Source: Desertimonas flava
Lineage (GTDB): Bacteria; Actinomycetota; Acidimicrobiia; Acidimicrobiales; Ilumatobacteraceae
Assembly: GCF_003426815.1 (NCBI RefSeq)
Contig: NZ_QKYK01000003.1
Location: 1 to 64,000 of the forward strand
Reading direction: 5' to 3'
DNA: 64,000 nt
The notes beneath the pieces are model-generated. The model ran no database searches and was not told the DNA's origin. It saw nothing but the letters and a program-made list of their open reading frames with translations. The first letter of the stretch is position 1, and each line of letters starts with the position of its first letter. The translations under genes and the position numbers were made by a program. Shown here piece by piece: positions 41,457-50,411 of this stretch.

Positions 41457-42630
41457 CGTCGCGATCATCTCGCCCTACCCGCCGGCCGGGCAGCATCACG
41501 GCGGCCACAGCGGCGTCGCGTCGTACACGGCCAACCTGGCCGGCGGCCTCGCCGTCGCCGGTCTCGACGTCACCGTCGTCGCGCCGGAGCTCGACGGCGA
41601 TCCTGCGGGCTTCACCGACGGACCGGTGTCCGTGCTGCGAGCGTTCCCGTTCGGACCGCGGGCCCTGCCCGTCGCGCTGCGGGCGGCGGCAGCGACCGGC
41701 GCGCCCGTCGTGCACCTTCAGTGGGAGCTCTTCCTCTACGGCGGGCCCGGCGCCCTGGCCGGTCTCATCCCCGCGCTGGTCGAGGCTCGCCGCCATGGCA
41801 CGGCGCCCCTGGTGACCACCATGCACCAGGTCGTCCGGCCGGCCACCGTCGACCGCTCGTACACGGCGCTGCACCGCGTCAGCGTGCCACCGGCGGTGGC
41901 CCGGCTCGGCATCGCCGGGGTGCAATCGTCCCTGCTGCGCGCCTCGGCGGCGACGATCGTCCACGAGGAAGCCTTCCGCAGCGTCGTGCCAGGCGTCGTC
42001 GTCGTGCCCCACGGCGTGGAGGCACCGAAGACGCCCGACCGCGAGGCAGCGCGCCGGCGCCTCGGCCTCGACGACCGGTTCGTCGCGTTGTGCTTCGGGT
42101 TCCTCGCCCCGTACAAGGGCATCGAGGTAGCGCTCGATGCAGCCCGGCTCGCCGGCAATGCCGTGCGCCTCGTCGTCGCCGGCGGCGAGCACCCCCGCCT
42201 CGCCGCCCGCGGCAGCGAGGGCTACGGGGCCGAGTTGCGCCGGCGCCACCGCGACGCGCTGTTCACCGGCTACGTGGCCGATGCCGACGTCGCCGACTGG
42301 TTCGCCGCCGCGGACGTGGCGCTCCTCCCCTACCCCAAGCCCTTCTCGGCGAGCGGCGTGCTCGCCCTCGCCCTCGCTCACGGGACCCCGGTGCTCCTGT
42401 CGCCCCCGCTTGCGCGCTGCGCCGGTGCCCCGAGCCCCTTGACAGCTCCGCTCGACCCGCCCGAGCTCGCCCACCGCCTGCGCGACCTCGCCACCGATGC
42501 CGACGCCGTCAACGAACTGCGGCGCTGGACCGAGATCTTCGCGGCCGGGCGCAGCTGGGAGTCCGTCGGGCGCCGCACCGCCGACGTCTATCGCAGCGTA
42601 CTCACGGGCGTCCGCCGGCTGGCCTCATGA
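41446..42630 (+). CDS. Family 4 glycosyltransferase
   Basis: A 394-residue GT-B enzyme. DVAIISPYPPAGQHHGGHSG near the start is the acceptor-side glycine-rich loop; LCFGFLAPYKGIEVALDAAR and VVAGGEHPRL are the donor-side strands; SASGVLALALAHGTPVLLSP includes the family's ExxG(F)-like region in altered form. It transfers a sugar during repeat-unit assembly in the cytoplasm. Its ATG overlaps the previous gene by 11 bases. Confidence 0.88.
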   Translation: MRPDVAIISPYPPAGQHHGGHSGVASYTANLAGGLAVAGLDVTVVAPELDGDPAGFTDGPVSVLRAFPFGPRALPVALRAAAATGAPVVHLQWELFLYGGPGALAGLIPALVEARRHGTAPLVTTMHQVVRPATVDRSYTALHRVSVPPAVARLGIAGVQSSLLRASAATIVHEEAFRSVVPGVVVVPHGVEAPKTPDREAARRRLGLDDRFVALCFGFLAPYKGIEVALDAARLAGNAVRLVVAGGEHPRLAARGSEGYGAELRRRHRDALFTGYVADADVADWFAAADVALLPYPKPFSASGVLALALAHGTPVLLSPPLARCAGAPSPLTAPLDPPELAHRLRDLATDADAVNELRRWTEIFAAGRSWESVGRRTADVYRSVLTGVRRLAS

Positions 42631-43772
42631 GCCGCGCTCGAGTCCTCCTCGTCGGCGCGTTCGGGCAAGGCAATCCGGGTGACGAGTCATTGTGCGCGGC
42701 ATTCGTCCACGCGCTCGGAGATCACGAGCTCCTCGTCGCCTCTGCCGACCCGGACGAGACCGCCGGGCGGCACGGGGTCGCCACGATCGCGGCCACTGCG
42801 CTGCCGGTGGCCCGCGCGTTGTCCGCTGTGGACGCGGTCGTCGTCGCCGGAGGGACGATCTTCAAGCGGTTGCACCGGTCGTCGGGGCGCCGGCCGACCG
42901 CCCTCCTGCGCAACACGGCGGCCCTGATGCTCGCCGCTCGCACTCGGGGACGGCCGGTCGCTCTCGTCGGTGTCGGTGCCGGTGACCTGCACGGCCCCGC
43001 CGCGGCCCGGCTCAGCGCATGGATCACCCGGCACGCCGACCTGCTCATCCTCCGGGACGAGGAGTCCGCCGCCGTCCTCACCGACGCCGGCGTCCCCTCG
43101 CCGTTCTGGATCGGTGCCGATCCAGTCTGGGCGCTGGCCGACGGAGTGGCCACCTTTGGCCGCTCGCCGGCCGCACCGGCGCCTGCCGACCGGTCTGTGG
43201 TCGCCGTCGCGCTCAGCCACCTGGCCGGCGACGCCGCGTTCGAACGGAACCTCGCTGCCGGCCTCGACGGTCTCGGCGGCGACTGGCTCATCCGTCTCCA
43301 GCCGTGGCAGACCGGGGCCGGCAGCGACGCCGATCTCAGGCTCGCCCGCCGCCTCGCCGATCGCATCCCGGGCGCCGTCATCGACGATCCGCCCCACGAC
43401 GTCGGCAACGCCGCTGCACACCTCTCGGACCAGTCGGTCGACGTCGTGCTCGGACTGCGGTTCCACGCCCTCGTCGCGGCCGGGCTCTCCAATCGACGCT
43501 TCGTCGCCGTGGCCCACGAGCCGAAGCTCGCCGGAGTCGCCCGGCGACTCGACCAGCTCTCCGTCCCGCCCCACGCCAGCGGAGAGGTGTACACCGCCGC
43601 CGTCACCGGCGCGCTGCGTCGACCCCCGCCGACGGCGGCCGCCGTCCGTGGTGAGGCGGCGGCCGCGGCGACCGCGTTCGACCTGCTGCGCCTCCTGTTG
43701 GCGGATGGCGAACTGGCCGAGCCGGCCACGCTGAGCGCCCTGCCCCTGTCGGCGGGAGCCCGGTCATGGTGA
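42627..43772 (+). CDS. Polysaccharide pyruvyl transferase family protein
   Basis: A 381-residue protein. VLLVGAFGQGNPGDESLCAA near the start, DAVVVAGGTIFKRL near 70, and RLLILRDEESAAVL-type middle followed by GLRFHALVAAGLSNRRFVAVAHEPK are characteristic of the CsaB/WcaK group. These enzymes add a ketal-linked pyruvate from phosphoenolpyruvate to a sugar, giving the polymer negative charge. ATG 42627 overlaps the stop of the GT4 gene (ATGA). Confidence 0.85.
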   Translation: MSRARVLLVGAFGQGNPGDESLCAAFVHALGDHELLVASADPDETAGRHGVATIAATALPVARALSAVDAVVVAGGTIFKRLHRSSGRRPTALLRNTAALMLAARTRGRPVALVGVGAGDLHGPAAARLSAWITRHADLLILRDEESAAVLTDAGVPSPFWIGADPVWALADGVATFGRSPAAPAPADRSVVAVALSHLAGDAAFERNLAAGLDGLGGDWLIRLQPWQTGAGSDADLRLARRLADRIPGAVIDDPPHDVGNAAAHLSDQSVDVVLGLRFHALVAAGLSNRRFVAVAHEPKLAGVARRLDQLSVPPHASGEVYTAAVTGALRRPPPTAAAVRGEAAAAATAFDLLRLLLADGELAEPATLSALPLSAGARSW

Positions 43773-46570
43773 ACGTCACACCATGGGCCCCGCCGACCGG
43801 GCAGCCGGCCCCGCTCACGCGGGCGCCGCGTCGATGGTCGACGGCAGGTTCCCAGCTCGGGGTGATGGCCGCTCAGTGGATCGCCGGCCTCGGCAACCTG
43901 GCGTTCGCCGTCGCCCTCGCCCGTGTGCTGCCCTCGTCCGAGTACTCGCACATGACCGCGTTCCTCGGCGTCTACGTGCTGTTGAGCGTTCCCGGCGCGG
44001 CGTTGAGCGCCGCCGGTGCGCTCAACCCGTCCCAACTGGAGGCCTTGTCGACGCGGATCGTCACGATCGCCACCGTCATCGGTGTCGTCGTCGCGGCGAG
44101 CGCCGTCCCCATCGCCGCCGCCCTCGACGTCGAGACCGGACTCGTCGTCGCCCTCGGGTTCGCCGCGCCGGCCGCCGCCCTCCTCGGCGCCCGGCGCGGC
44201 GTCGCCTATGGGCGACGCCACCACCGGCAGATTGCCGCCAGCCTCGTCGCCGAGCCCCTGGTCCGCCTCGCCGCGGGCGTGGCCCTGGCCGCGAAGTTCG
44301 GCGCCGCCGGTGGCGCGGCGGCCACCGCCGCCGCCGGCTACGTCGCAGCGATCACCGTCACGACACGACGCCGGTCCGATCAGCCGGCACCGTCCGCAGT
44401 CGAGTTCCGCCCCCGAACGGCGTCGCTCGCCAGGGCGATGCTTCCAGCCGCCGCGCCGTTCGCGCTCGTCGCCGTGCTGCAGACGGCCGACCTCCTGGTC
44501 GCCGACCGGGTCCTCGGCCGCGAGGCCGCCGCCGACTTCGGCGTGCTGTCGACGATCGGCGGGGCCGCCGTGTTCGCCACGGCGACGGTCCCGCTGGTCC
44601 TGCTCCCCGCGCTCGGACGAGTGGCGTCGGGCCGACCGGCCGACGGCGGCGCGGCGCGCACCGCCACCACCATCACGATCGCCGTCGGAGCTGCCGTGGC
44701 GGTGGTCGGTGCCCTCGTCGCCCGTCCGTTCGTCGAGCTGACGTTCGGCGAGCGCTACGCCGACGTCGCTCCCCTCGTCGGGCCCTATCTCGTGGCCATG
44801 GCCCTCATCGCCGCCACCCGGGTCCGCCTCGCCCGCCTCGTCGCCGACGACCGGGCGCGATTCGCGGTGATCGCCGTTGCCGTGGCCGTCTCGGTGCAGG
44901 TGGGTCTCATCGCGATGTTCGCCCGCAGCCCCGGTGCCGTGGTGGCGGTGACACTGCTCGTCACGAGCGGGCTCGCCGCCGTCCTCGAGCTGTCACCTCG
45001 GTCGAGGACGTCACTCGCAGCTAACGGATTCGCCGGCGCCCCGACGCCGATGGCAACCCGCGTGCTCGCATGGGCCCGCCACGAGCGCGGTCGACTGACG
45101 GGCCTGGCTGGCCTCTGCACGATCGCCGCGGCCGTGCGTCTCGCCACGTCCCGCGGCCTCTGGGTCGACGAGGCGATCAGCGTCGAGCAGGCCCAGATGC
45201 CCTTCGGCGACATGCTCGCCGACATGCGGTTCACGGACGTGCATCCACCGGCCCATCACGTGCTGCTGTGGATCACCGTCCGGCTGTTCGGCACGTCCGA
45301 GTTGGCTGTCCGCCTGCCGTCGTTGCTGGCGGGCGTCGCCCTCGTGCCCGCGCTCTATTGGGTGGGCCGGCTCGTCTACGACCGCCGCACCGGTTGGGTC
45401 GCGGCGGCGATGGCGACGGTGGCACCGTTCTGCGTCTGGTACTCGCAGGAGGCGCGCATGTACTCGCAGTTCATGCTCGTCGCTGCGCTCGCCATCGGGG
45501 CCCAGGTACAGGCCGTGCGCCGTGGCCTGCGCCGGGACTGGATCGTCTACGGGATCTGCACGGCGGCGCTGTTGTGGACGCAGTACTTCGCGCTCCTCCC
45601 GATCGCCGTGCACCAGCTGGCGTTCGCCGCGATCTTCTGGCTGCGCCGACGCGACCGAACCGAACGAGCCCGGCTGCTGCGCGGCTGGCTGGTGTCGACG
45701 ATCGTCTTCGTCGTCGCCGTCGCGCCCATGCTGCCCCTCCTCCAGGACCAGCTGGCGGCCTACACCAACCGCGGTGGCGCCGGGCTGGTGCCCGGCCAGG
45801 CCGGCGCCGGCAACTCGTCGTTCGGCGGTGCGGTGTCCATCTACGCCCTCGGCGCCAACCTGATCTGGGCCTTGCTCGGCTATCACGCCGACGGCGTGAT
45901 GGTGCAGCTCGCTGCGCTCTGGCCGTTGCTCATCGTGGTGACGCTGGTGCTGCTCGGACGCGGCCGCTCGCGGGTCAGTCTCTTGCTCGCCGGCCTGATC
46001 GTCGTGCCCATCGCCGCCCTCTTCGCCATCGGTTCGATGAAGCGCGACCTGTTCGAGCTGCGCTACTTCTCGGGGGCCGTGCCGGCGCTGTTGCTGTTGT
46101 CGGCCCGCTTCGTCACCGCCGCAACGCGGCGCCGGGTCGCGGCCAGCATCGCCGCGACGGCGCTGCTCACCGCGATGTCGGTGGGCCTCGTCGACCAGCA
46201 GCTCAACGGGGCGAACCCGCGGCTGTACGACTTCGAGGGCGCCTTCCGCCGCATCGAGGAGGTCGCCGGCCCCGACGACGTGGTGCTCTACGAGCCGTCG
46301 TACCTCGGTGACGTCGTCGACTACTACGCCCCGGGCGTCGACTCCCGGCCGGTGGGCTCCGAGGTCCCCAACGGGGTCACCGTCTGGGTGGTGTCGACCG
46401 ACCGCATCGTCAACACCGAAGCGAGCGCCGCCGCACTGGGCGGCGTGCTCGCCGACCTCGAGCAACGCCGCACGCTGGTCGACCGCTTCAGCGTGCCCAA
46501 CGTCCGCGTGTGGCAGATGAGTCCCGCCGGCCCCTCGGTGAAGACCCTCGACAAGGCGTTCGGACGATGA
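43766..46570 (+). CDS. Fusion of a Wzx-like flippase and a GT39-type glycosyltransferase
   Basis: A 934-residue membrane protein. Residues ~20-410 hold about 12 helices of a polysaccharide flippase kind (GNLAFAVALARVLPSSEYSH, VAVLQTADLLVADRVLG). After a short linker (~410-430) comes a GT39/PMT-like enzyme (~435-930): LWVDEAISVEQAQ, RFTDVHPPAHHVLLW near 487-501, YSQEARMYSQFML and many helices, with a soluble C-terminal tail. The first part would flip lipid-linked sugars and the second use them on the outer face. The reading frame is continuous, so the fusion is real in this sequence. It overlaps its neighbours by 7 and 4 bases. Confidence 0.85.
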   Translation: MVNVTPWAPPTGQPAPLTRAPRRWSTAGSQLGVMAAQWIAGLGNLAFAVALARVLPSSEYSHMTAFLGVYVLLSVPGAALSAAGALNPSQLEALSTRIVTIATVIGVVVAASAVPIAAALDVETGLVVALGFAAPAAALLGARRGVAYGRRHHRQIAASLVAEPLVRLAAGVALAAKFGAAGGAAATAAAGYVAAITVTTRRRSDQPAPSAVEFRPRTASLARAMLPAAAPFALVAVLQTADLLVADRVLGREAAADFGVLSTIGGAAVFATATVPLVLLPALGRVASGRPADGGAARTATTITIAVGAAVAVVGALVARPFVELTFGERYADVAPLVGPYLVAMALIAATRVRLARLVADDRARFAVIAVAVAVSVQVGLIAMFARSPGAVVAVTLLVTSGLAAVLELSPRSRTSLAANGFAGAPTPMATRVLAWARHERGRLTGLAGLCTIAAAVRLATSRGLWVDEAISVEQAQMPFGDMLADMRFTDVHPPAHHVLLWITVRLFGTSELAVRLPSLLAGVALVPALYWVGRLVYDRRTGWVAAAMATVAPFCVWYSQEARMYSQFMLVAALAIGAQVQAVRRGLRRDWIVYGICTAALLWTQYFALLPIAVHQLAFAAIFWLRRRDRTERARLLRGWLVSTIVFVVAVAPMLPLLQDQLAAYTNRGGAGLVPGQAGAGNSSFGGAVSIYALGANLIWALLGYHADGVMVQLAALWPLLIVVTLVLLGRGRSRVSLLLAGLIVVPIAALFAIGSMKRDLFELRYFSGAVPALLLLSARFVTAATRRRVAASIAATALLTAMSVGLVDQQLNGANPRLYDFEGAFRRIEEVAGPDDVVLYEPSYLGDVVDYYAPGVDSRPVGSEVPNGVTVWVVSTDRIVNTEASAAALGGVLADLEQRRTLVDRFSVPNVRVWQMSPAGPSVKTLDKAFGR

Positions 46571-48192
46571 CGATGACCACCACCACCAGCACCACCACGA
46601 CCACCACCCTGCCGCCGCCGATTGCCGCCGCGCCGCTGCCCGAGGCGGCCGACCCGCGGCTCGATCCGGTGCGCTGGGACCCGTCGCCGGACCCGGCCGG
46701 GCGGCGGCGTCGGGCCCGGCTCCTCGCCCTCGTCGCCCTGTTCGGTCTCGTCGCCTACTTCTCGTGGCTGCTCCGGCCCTCACGGGTCGGCAACCCGGTG
46801 CTGTTCACCGTGCTCGTGATCGTCGAGCTGTTCAACGCCGCTCAGGCGATCGGCTTCTGGTGGACGTGCCTCGGCCGGCGGACGCGTCGGCGGCCCCGAG
46901 ACGCCGTGACGATCAGCAACGTGACGGTCGACGTGTTCATCCCGACGTACAACGAACCGGTCGATGTCGTCGAGCCCACCGTCGCCGCGGCGGCCCGCCT
47001 CACCGGTGCCCAGGTCCGCGTCGTCGTCCTCGACGATGGCAACCGTGACGAGATGGCGGCGCTCGCCCGTCGCCACGGCGTCGGCTATCTCCGCCGGACG
47101 GTGCACTCGGGTGCCAAGGCCGGCAACATCAATCACGCGCTCGGCCGCACCGACGGGATGTTCGTGCTCGTCCTCGACTGCGACCACGTCCCCGCCCCGG
47201 AGTTCCTCGAACGCACGCTGCCGGAGTTCGTCGATCCCACCGTGGCCTACGTGCAGACGCCGCAGTACTACGCCAACGGGACCGCTCCCGACGGCGCGGT
47301 GGCCGGCCAGCTGCCGGCCGCCGCCTGGCACCAGCAGGCGCTGTTCTTCGGCCCGATCGCCAACGGCAAGGATGCCCACCGGGCGATGTTCTGCTGCGGT
47401 ACGAACGTCGTGTTCCGGCGGTCGGCGCTCGACGACGCCGGAGGCTTTCCGGAGGCATCGGTGACCGAGGACTTCGAGCTGTCGATCGGCATGCACGAGC
47501 GGGGCTGGACGTCGGCGTACGTGCCCGAGGTGTTGGCGAGTGGTCTCGGGCCCGAGGACGCCGCCTCCTACGTCAGCCAGCAGAACCGCTGGGCCCGAGG
47601 CTGCGTCGGCGCGCTCGGACGTGTCCTGCGTTCCCGCCTGCGCCTGACCCTGAAGCTGCAGTACCTGCTGTCGGCGTCGTACTTCCTCACGGGCTGGACC
47701 GTGCTCGTGTACCTGTCGCTGCCCGTGATCCGCATCCTGACCGGCGCCCAACCGGTGGCCGGGGCGGCCGCCGACAGCTTCCTCGCCGCCTTCGCTCCGT
47801 ACTTCGCGCTCTCCCTCGCCGTCGTGGCGACGATCGGAGGCGGTCGCTACACGTTCGGCGCCTACACCCTCGCGGCGGCGACGTTCTGGATCCACGTTCA
47901 TGCATCATGCGCGGCGCTGGCCGGCCGGAAGGGTCGCTTCGTCGTCACCCCGAAGCAGGGCGCCACGGGCCGGCAGATCCGGCCGGTGTGGCCGACGCTT
48001 GCCGTCCTCGGCGTGCTCCTCGTCGTCGCCGTCTACGGGCTGACGAAGGGCACCGACGCGGCAACGTTGAACAACGTCGCCTTCGCCATGGTGCACATCA
48101 CGATCCTCGGCCACGGCATCGCCCCGGCGCTGCTGCCCACGTTCACCGCGGCGGAGGCGCCGTCGGCTGCGCTGGAGCAGGAGGCCGCCTGA
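46567..48192 (+). CDS. Cellulose synthase-like processive glycosyltransferase
   Basis: A 541-residue BcsA-like GT2. After a Thr-rich start and two helices (~residues 58-95), the catalytic core shows DVFIPTYNEPVDVV (~119), DCDH (~204), TEDFELS (~300) and QQNRWARG (~337-344), the D, DxD, TED and QxxRW motifs of processive beta-glucan synthases. Four to five more helices follow. There is no PilZ domain for c-di-GMP and no bcsB partner nearby. It probably makes and extrudes a beta-linked glucan or related polymer. ATG 46567 overlaps the previous stop; ATG 46573 is equally possible. Confidence 0.9.
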   Translation: MTMTTTTSTTTTTTLPPPIAAAPLPEAADPRLDPVRWDPSPDPAGRRRRARLLALVALFGLVAYFSWLLRPSRVGNPVLFTVLVIVELFNAAQAIGFWWTCLGRRTRRRPRDAVTISNVTVDVFIPTYNEPVDVVEPTVAAAARLTGAQVRVVVLDDGNRDEMAALARRHGVGYLRRTVHSGAKAGNINHALGRTDGMFVLVLDCDHVPAPEFLERTLPEFVDPTVAYVQTPQYYANGTAPDGAVAGQLPAAAWHQQALFFGPIANGKDAHRAMFCCGTNVVFRRSALDDAGGFPEASVTEDFELSIGMHERGWTSAYVPEVLASGLGPEDAASYVSQQNRWARGCVGALGRVLRSRLRLTLKLQYLLSASYFLTGWTVLVYLSLPVIRILTGAQPVAGAAADSFLAAFAPYFALSLAVVATIGGGRYTFGAYTLAAATFWIHVHASCAALAGRKGRFVVTPKQGATGRQIRPVWPTLAVLGVLLVVAVYGLTKGTDAATLNNVAFAMVHITILGHGIAPALLPTFTAAEAPSAALEQEAA

Positions 48193-48194
48193 CG

Positions 48195-49316
48195 ATGCCG
48201 GCCGCTCGCTCGACCGTTGCGGCAGCCATGGTCGTCATCGCCGCGTGGAGCGGGACCGGTCCACCGACGACGGTGCTCGCCGAACGAGACGCCCCGGAGA
48301 CCGTCGCCAGCGCGGAAGCGGCCACCGAGGCGGCGGCCGCAGCGCGCACGTTCCTCGACCGCTACGTCGAGCCCGACGGTCGGGTCGTGCGTCACGACCA
48401 GGGCGGTGACACGGTCAGCGAGGGCCAGGCCTACGGCATGTTGATCGCCGCCGCGGTCGGCGACGCCGCCGCCTTCGACGCGATGCGCCGATGGACCTTC
48501 GAGCACCTGATGACCGAGCGCGGCCTGCTGGCGTTCCGATGGTCCGACGGGGAGATCGCCGATCGGATGCCCGCCGCCGATGCCGACCTCCTCGTCGCCG
48601 CCGCTCTCGTCCTCGCCGGTGACCGGTTCGGCGACCGCTCGATGGCCGTCGACCGAGCCCGGATCGCCGACGCGATCGTGGCCAACGAGGTGGTCGACGT
48701 CGGCGGGCAACCGGTGCTCGTCGCCGGTCCGTGGGCTCACGCCGACGGCATCGTCAATCCGAGCTACTTCGTCCTGCCGGCCATGTCGTTGTTGGCGGAT
48801 GCCGGTGACTACCGCTGGGCCGCGATCGCGGCCACGTCGCGGCGACTGACCGCCGACCTCATGGCGGCGCCTCCCCACCTGCCTCCTGACTGGGCCACGG
48901 TCAGCGTCGACGATGGCTCGGCGGGTCCGAGCATCCAGCCTCGGCCGGCGCCGGGTGGGGATCTGACGGTGTACGGATTCGAGGCCGTGCGGCTCATCGT
49001 GCAGCTGGCCGCCGACTGCGACCCGGCCGGCCGCGAGCTGGCCGCCCGTGCCTGGCCGTTCCTCGCCGCCGAGGTGGCCGACGGCACGGTGAACGCCACC
49101 TACCACCTCGACGGCACCCCGGCCAGCGACTACCCGTACCCGGCGGCGCTGGTGGCGGCGGCCGCCGCGGCTCACGCCGCCGGCGACGCCGAGGCGGCGG
49201 CCGGCCTGCTCGATGTGGCCACGGAGCTCGACGATGCCCGCCCCACGTACTACGGCGCGGTGTGGATCGCCCTGGCCCGCCTCTGGCTCGACACCGATCT
49301 GCTGACCACCTGCTGA
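48195..49316 (+). CDS. Secreted family 8 glycoside hydrolase (BcsZ-like endoglucanase)
   Basis: A 373-residue protein with an N-terminal hydrophobic signal (AAMVVIAAWSGTGPP) and a GH8 catalytic domain. TVSEGQAYGMLIAA contains the general acid Glu (near residue 76); ADADLLVAAALVLAG carries the catalytic Asp region; ADGIVNPSYFVLPAM and TYYGAVWIALARLWLD complete the toroid. BcsZ enzymes trim the nascent glucan and are found beside cellulose synthase genes, as here, 2 bases downstream of the synthase. Confidence 0.9.
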   Translation: MPAARSTVAAAMVVIAAWSGTGPPTTVLAERDAPETVASAEAATEAAAAARTFLDRYVEPDGRVVRHDQGGDTVSEGQAYGMLIAAAVGDAAAFDAMRRWTFEHLMTERGLLAFRWSDGEIADRMPAADADLLVAAALVLAGDRFGDRSMAVDRARIADAIVANEVVDVGGQPVLVAGPWAHADGIVNPSYFVLPAMSLLADAGDYRWAAIAATSRRLTADLMAAPPHLPPDWATVSVDDGSAGPSIQPRPAPGGDLTVYGFEAVRLIVQLAADCDPAGRELAARAWPFLAAEVADGTVNATYHLDGTPASDYPYPAALVAAAAAAHAAGDAEAAAGLLDVATELDDARPTYYGAVWIALARLWLDTDLLTTC

Positions 49317-49405
49317 CCACCTGCGACGCCTGAGCCGACACTCCGAGATCGTCGACGCCCGAAGCGCGCGGCGGAGTCGGGGGCCGGGTCGGGCAGAATG
49401 CGGAG

Positions 49406-49747
49406 ATGGCCTTCGGACAGTCAGCCGGCCCTCCGGCAACGGCACGGCAACTCGCCGAGCTTCTCGAGCTGCTCAACGACGCCGGCCACACCGACTTTCG
49501 CGACGCCCGCGGCCCGATGGGTTTCAACCAGCGGCAGGCTGGTGGCCGCTTCACCCGTGACGAGGCCGACGAGTTCATCGCCCAGCTGCAGGAAGCCCAG
49601 GATCAACGGCCGTCCGGGGACGCCGCGCCCATCTCTTCCCCGCCGGTCGAGCGCCTCAGTGCCGACGAGCGCGCCGTGCGCGACATGTCGTCGGAACTGC
49701 TCGCCGCCGAGCTGCAGCGCCGTGGCTGGGCCGTGATGGAGCCGTGA
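49406..49747 (+). CDS. Small protein of unknown function
   Basis: A 113-residue soluble protein. ATARQLAELLELLNDAGHTD, GPMGFNQRQAGGRFTRDEAD and the end AAELQRRGWAVMEP are helical and unassigned. A central Pro/Ser-rich linker divides two parts. It ends 7 bases before the response regulator's GTG and may be cotranscribed with it. Confidence 0.65.
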   Translation: MAFGQSAGPPATARQLAELLELLNDAGHTDFRDARGPMGFNQRQAGGRFTRDEADEFIAQLQEAQDQRPSGDAAPISSPPVERLSADERAVRDMSSELLAAELQRRGWAVMEP

Positions 49748-49754
49748 CGACACC

Positions 49755-50411
49755 GTGATCCGGGTGGTCGTGGGCGAGGACAACGCCTTGCTACGCGAGG
49801 GAATCGTGTCGCTCCTGAAGGCCGCGCCCGACATCGACGTCGTCGGGGCCGGCGGCGATCTGCCCGCGCTCGAGGCGGCCGTCGCCGAGGGGCGGCCCGA
49901 CGTTGTCGTCACCGACATCCGCATGCCTCCGACACACACCGACGAAGGTGTCGCCTTCGCCGGTCGGCTGCGGGACCAGCAGCCGACGACCGGTGTCGTG
50001 GTGCTGTCGCAGTACGACGACCCCGACTATGCCGTCACGCTGCTCGACCAGGGCAGCGCCGGCCGTGCCTACCTCCTGAAGGAGCGGGTGAGCCGGCACG
50101 GCGAGCTGGTCGAGGCCGTACACACCGTCGCCGCCGGCGGCTCGGTGATCGACCCGACGGTGGTCGAACGGCTCGTCACCCAACGACGCCGCCCCACGTC
50201 GAACGTCGATTTGCTCACGCCACGCGAGCGCGAGGTCCTGAGCGAGATGGCGTCGGGCAAGTCGAACGCGGCGATCGCCGGCACGCTCGTCCTGTCGGAG
50301 CGTGCCGTGGAGAAGCACACCAACTCGATCTTCTCCAAGCTCGGCCTCACCGACGAGCCCGACGTCAACCGGCGCGTCAAGGCGGTGCTCCTTCACCTCG
50401 CCCGCTCCTGA
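49755..50411 (+). CDS. NarL/LuxR-type response regulator
   Basis: A 218-residue two-component regulator. Receiver domain with acidic pocket GEDN (~7-10), phosphoacceptor Asp54 in VVVTDIRMPP and VLSQYDDPDYAV; the output domain near residues 150-210 is LuxR-type HTH (LLTPREREVLSEMASGKSNA, RAVEKHTNSIFSKLGL). The histidine kinase at 52779 on the other strand is its likely partner. Its 3' end overlaps the permease gene by 35 bases. The likely target is the ABC operon. Confidence 0.92.
   Translation: MIRVVVGEDNALLREGIVSLLKAAPDIDVVGAGGDLPALEAAVAEGRPDVVVTDIRMPPTHTDEGVAFAGRLRDQQPTTGVVVLSQYDDPDYAVTLLDQGSAGRAYLLKERVSRHGELVEAVHTVAAGGSVIDPTVVERLVTQRRRPTSNVDLLTPREREVLSEMASGKSNAAIAGTLVLSERAVEKHTNSIFSKLGLTDEPDVNRRVKAVLLHLARS

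Noticed and set aside
42722..44224. 500-residue minus-strand frame in the polysaccharide operon
   Set aside because: Antisense shadow spanning the junction of two well-supported genes.
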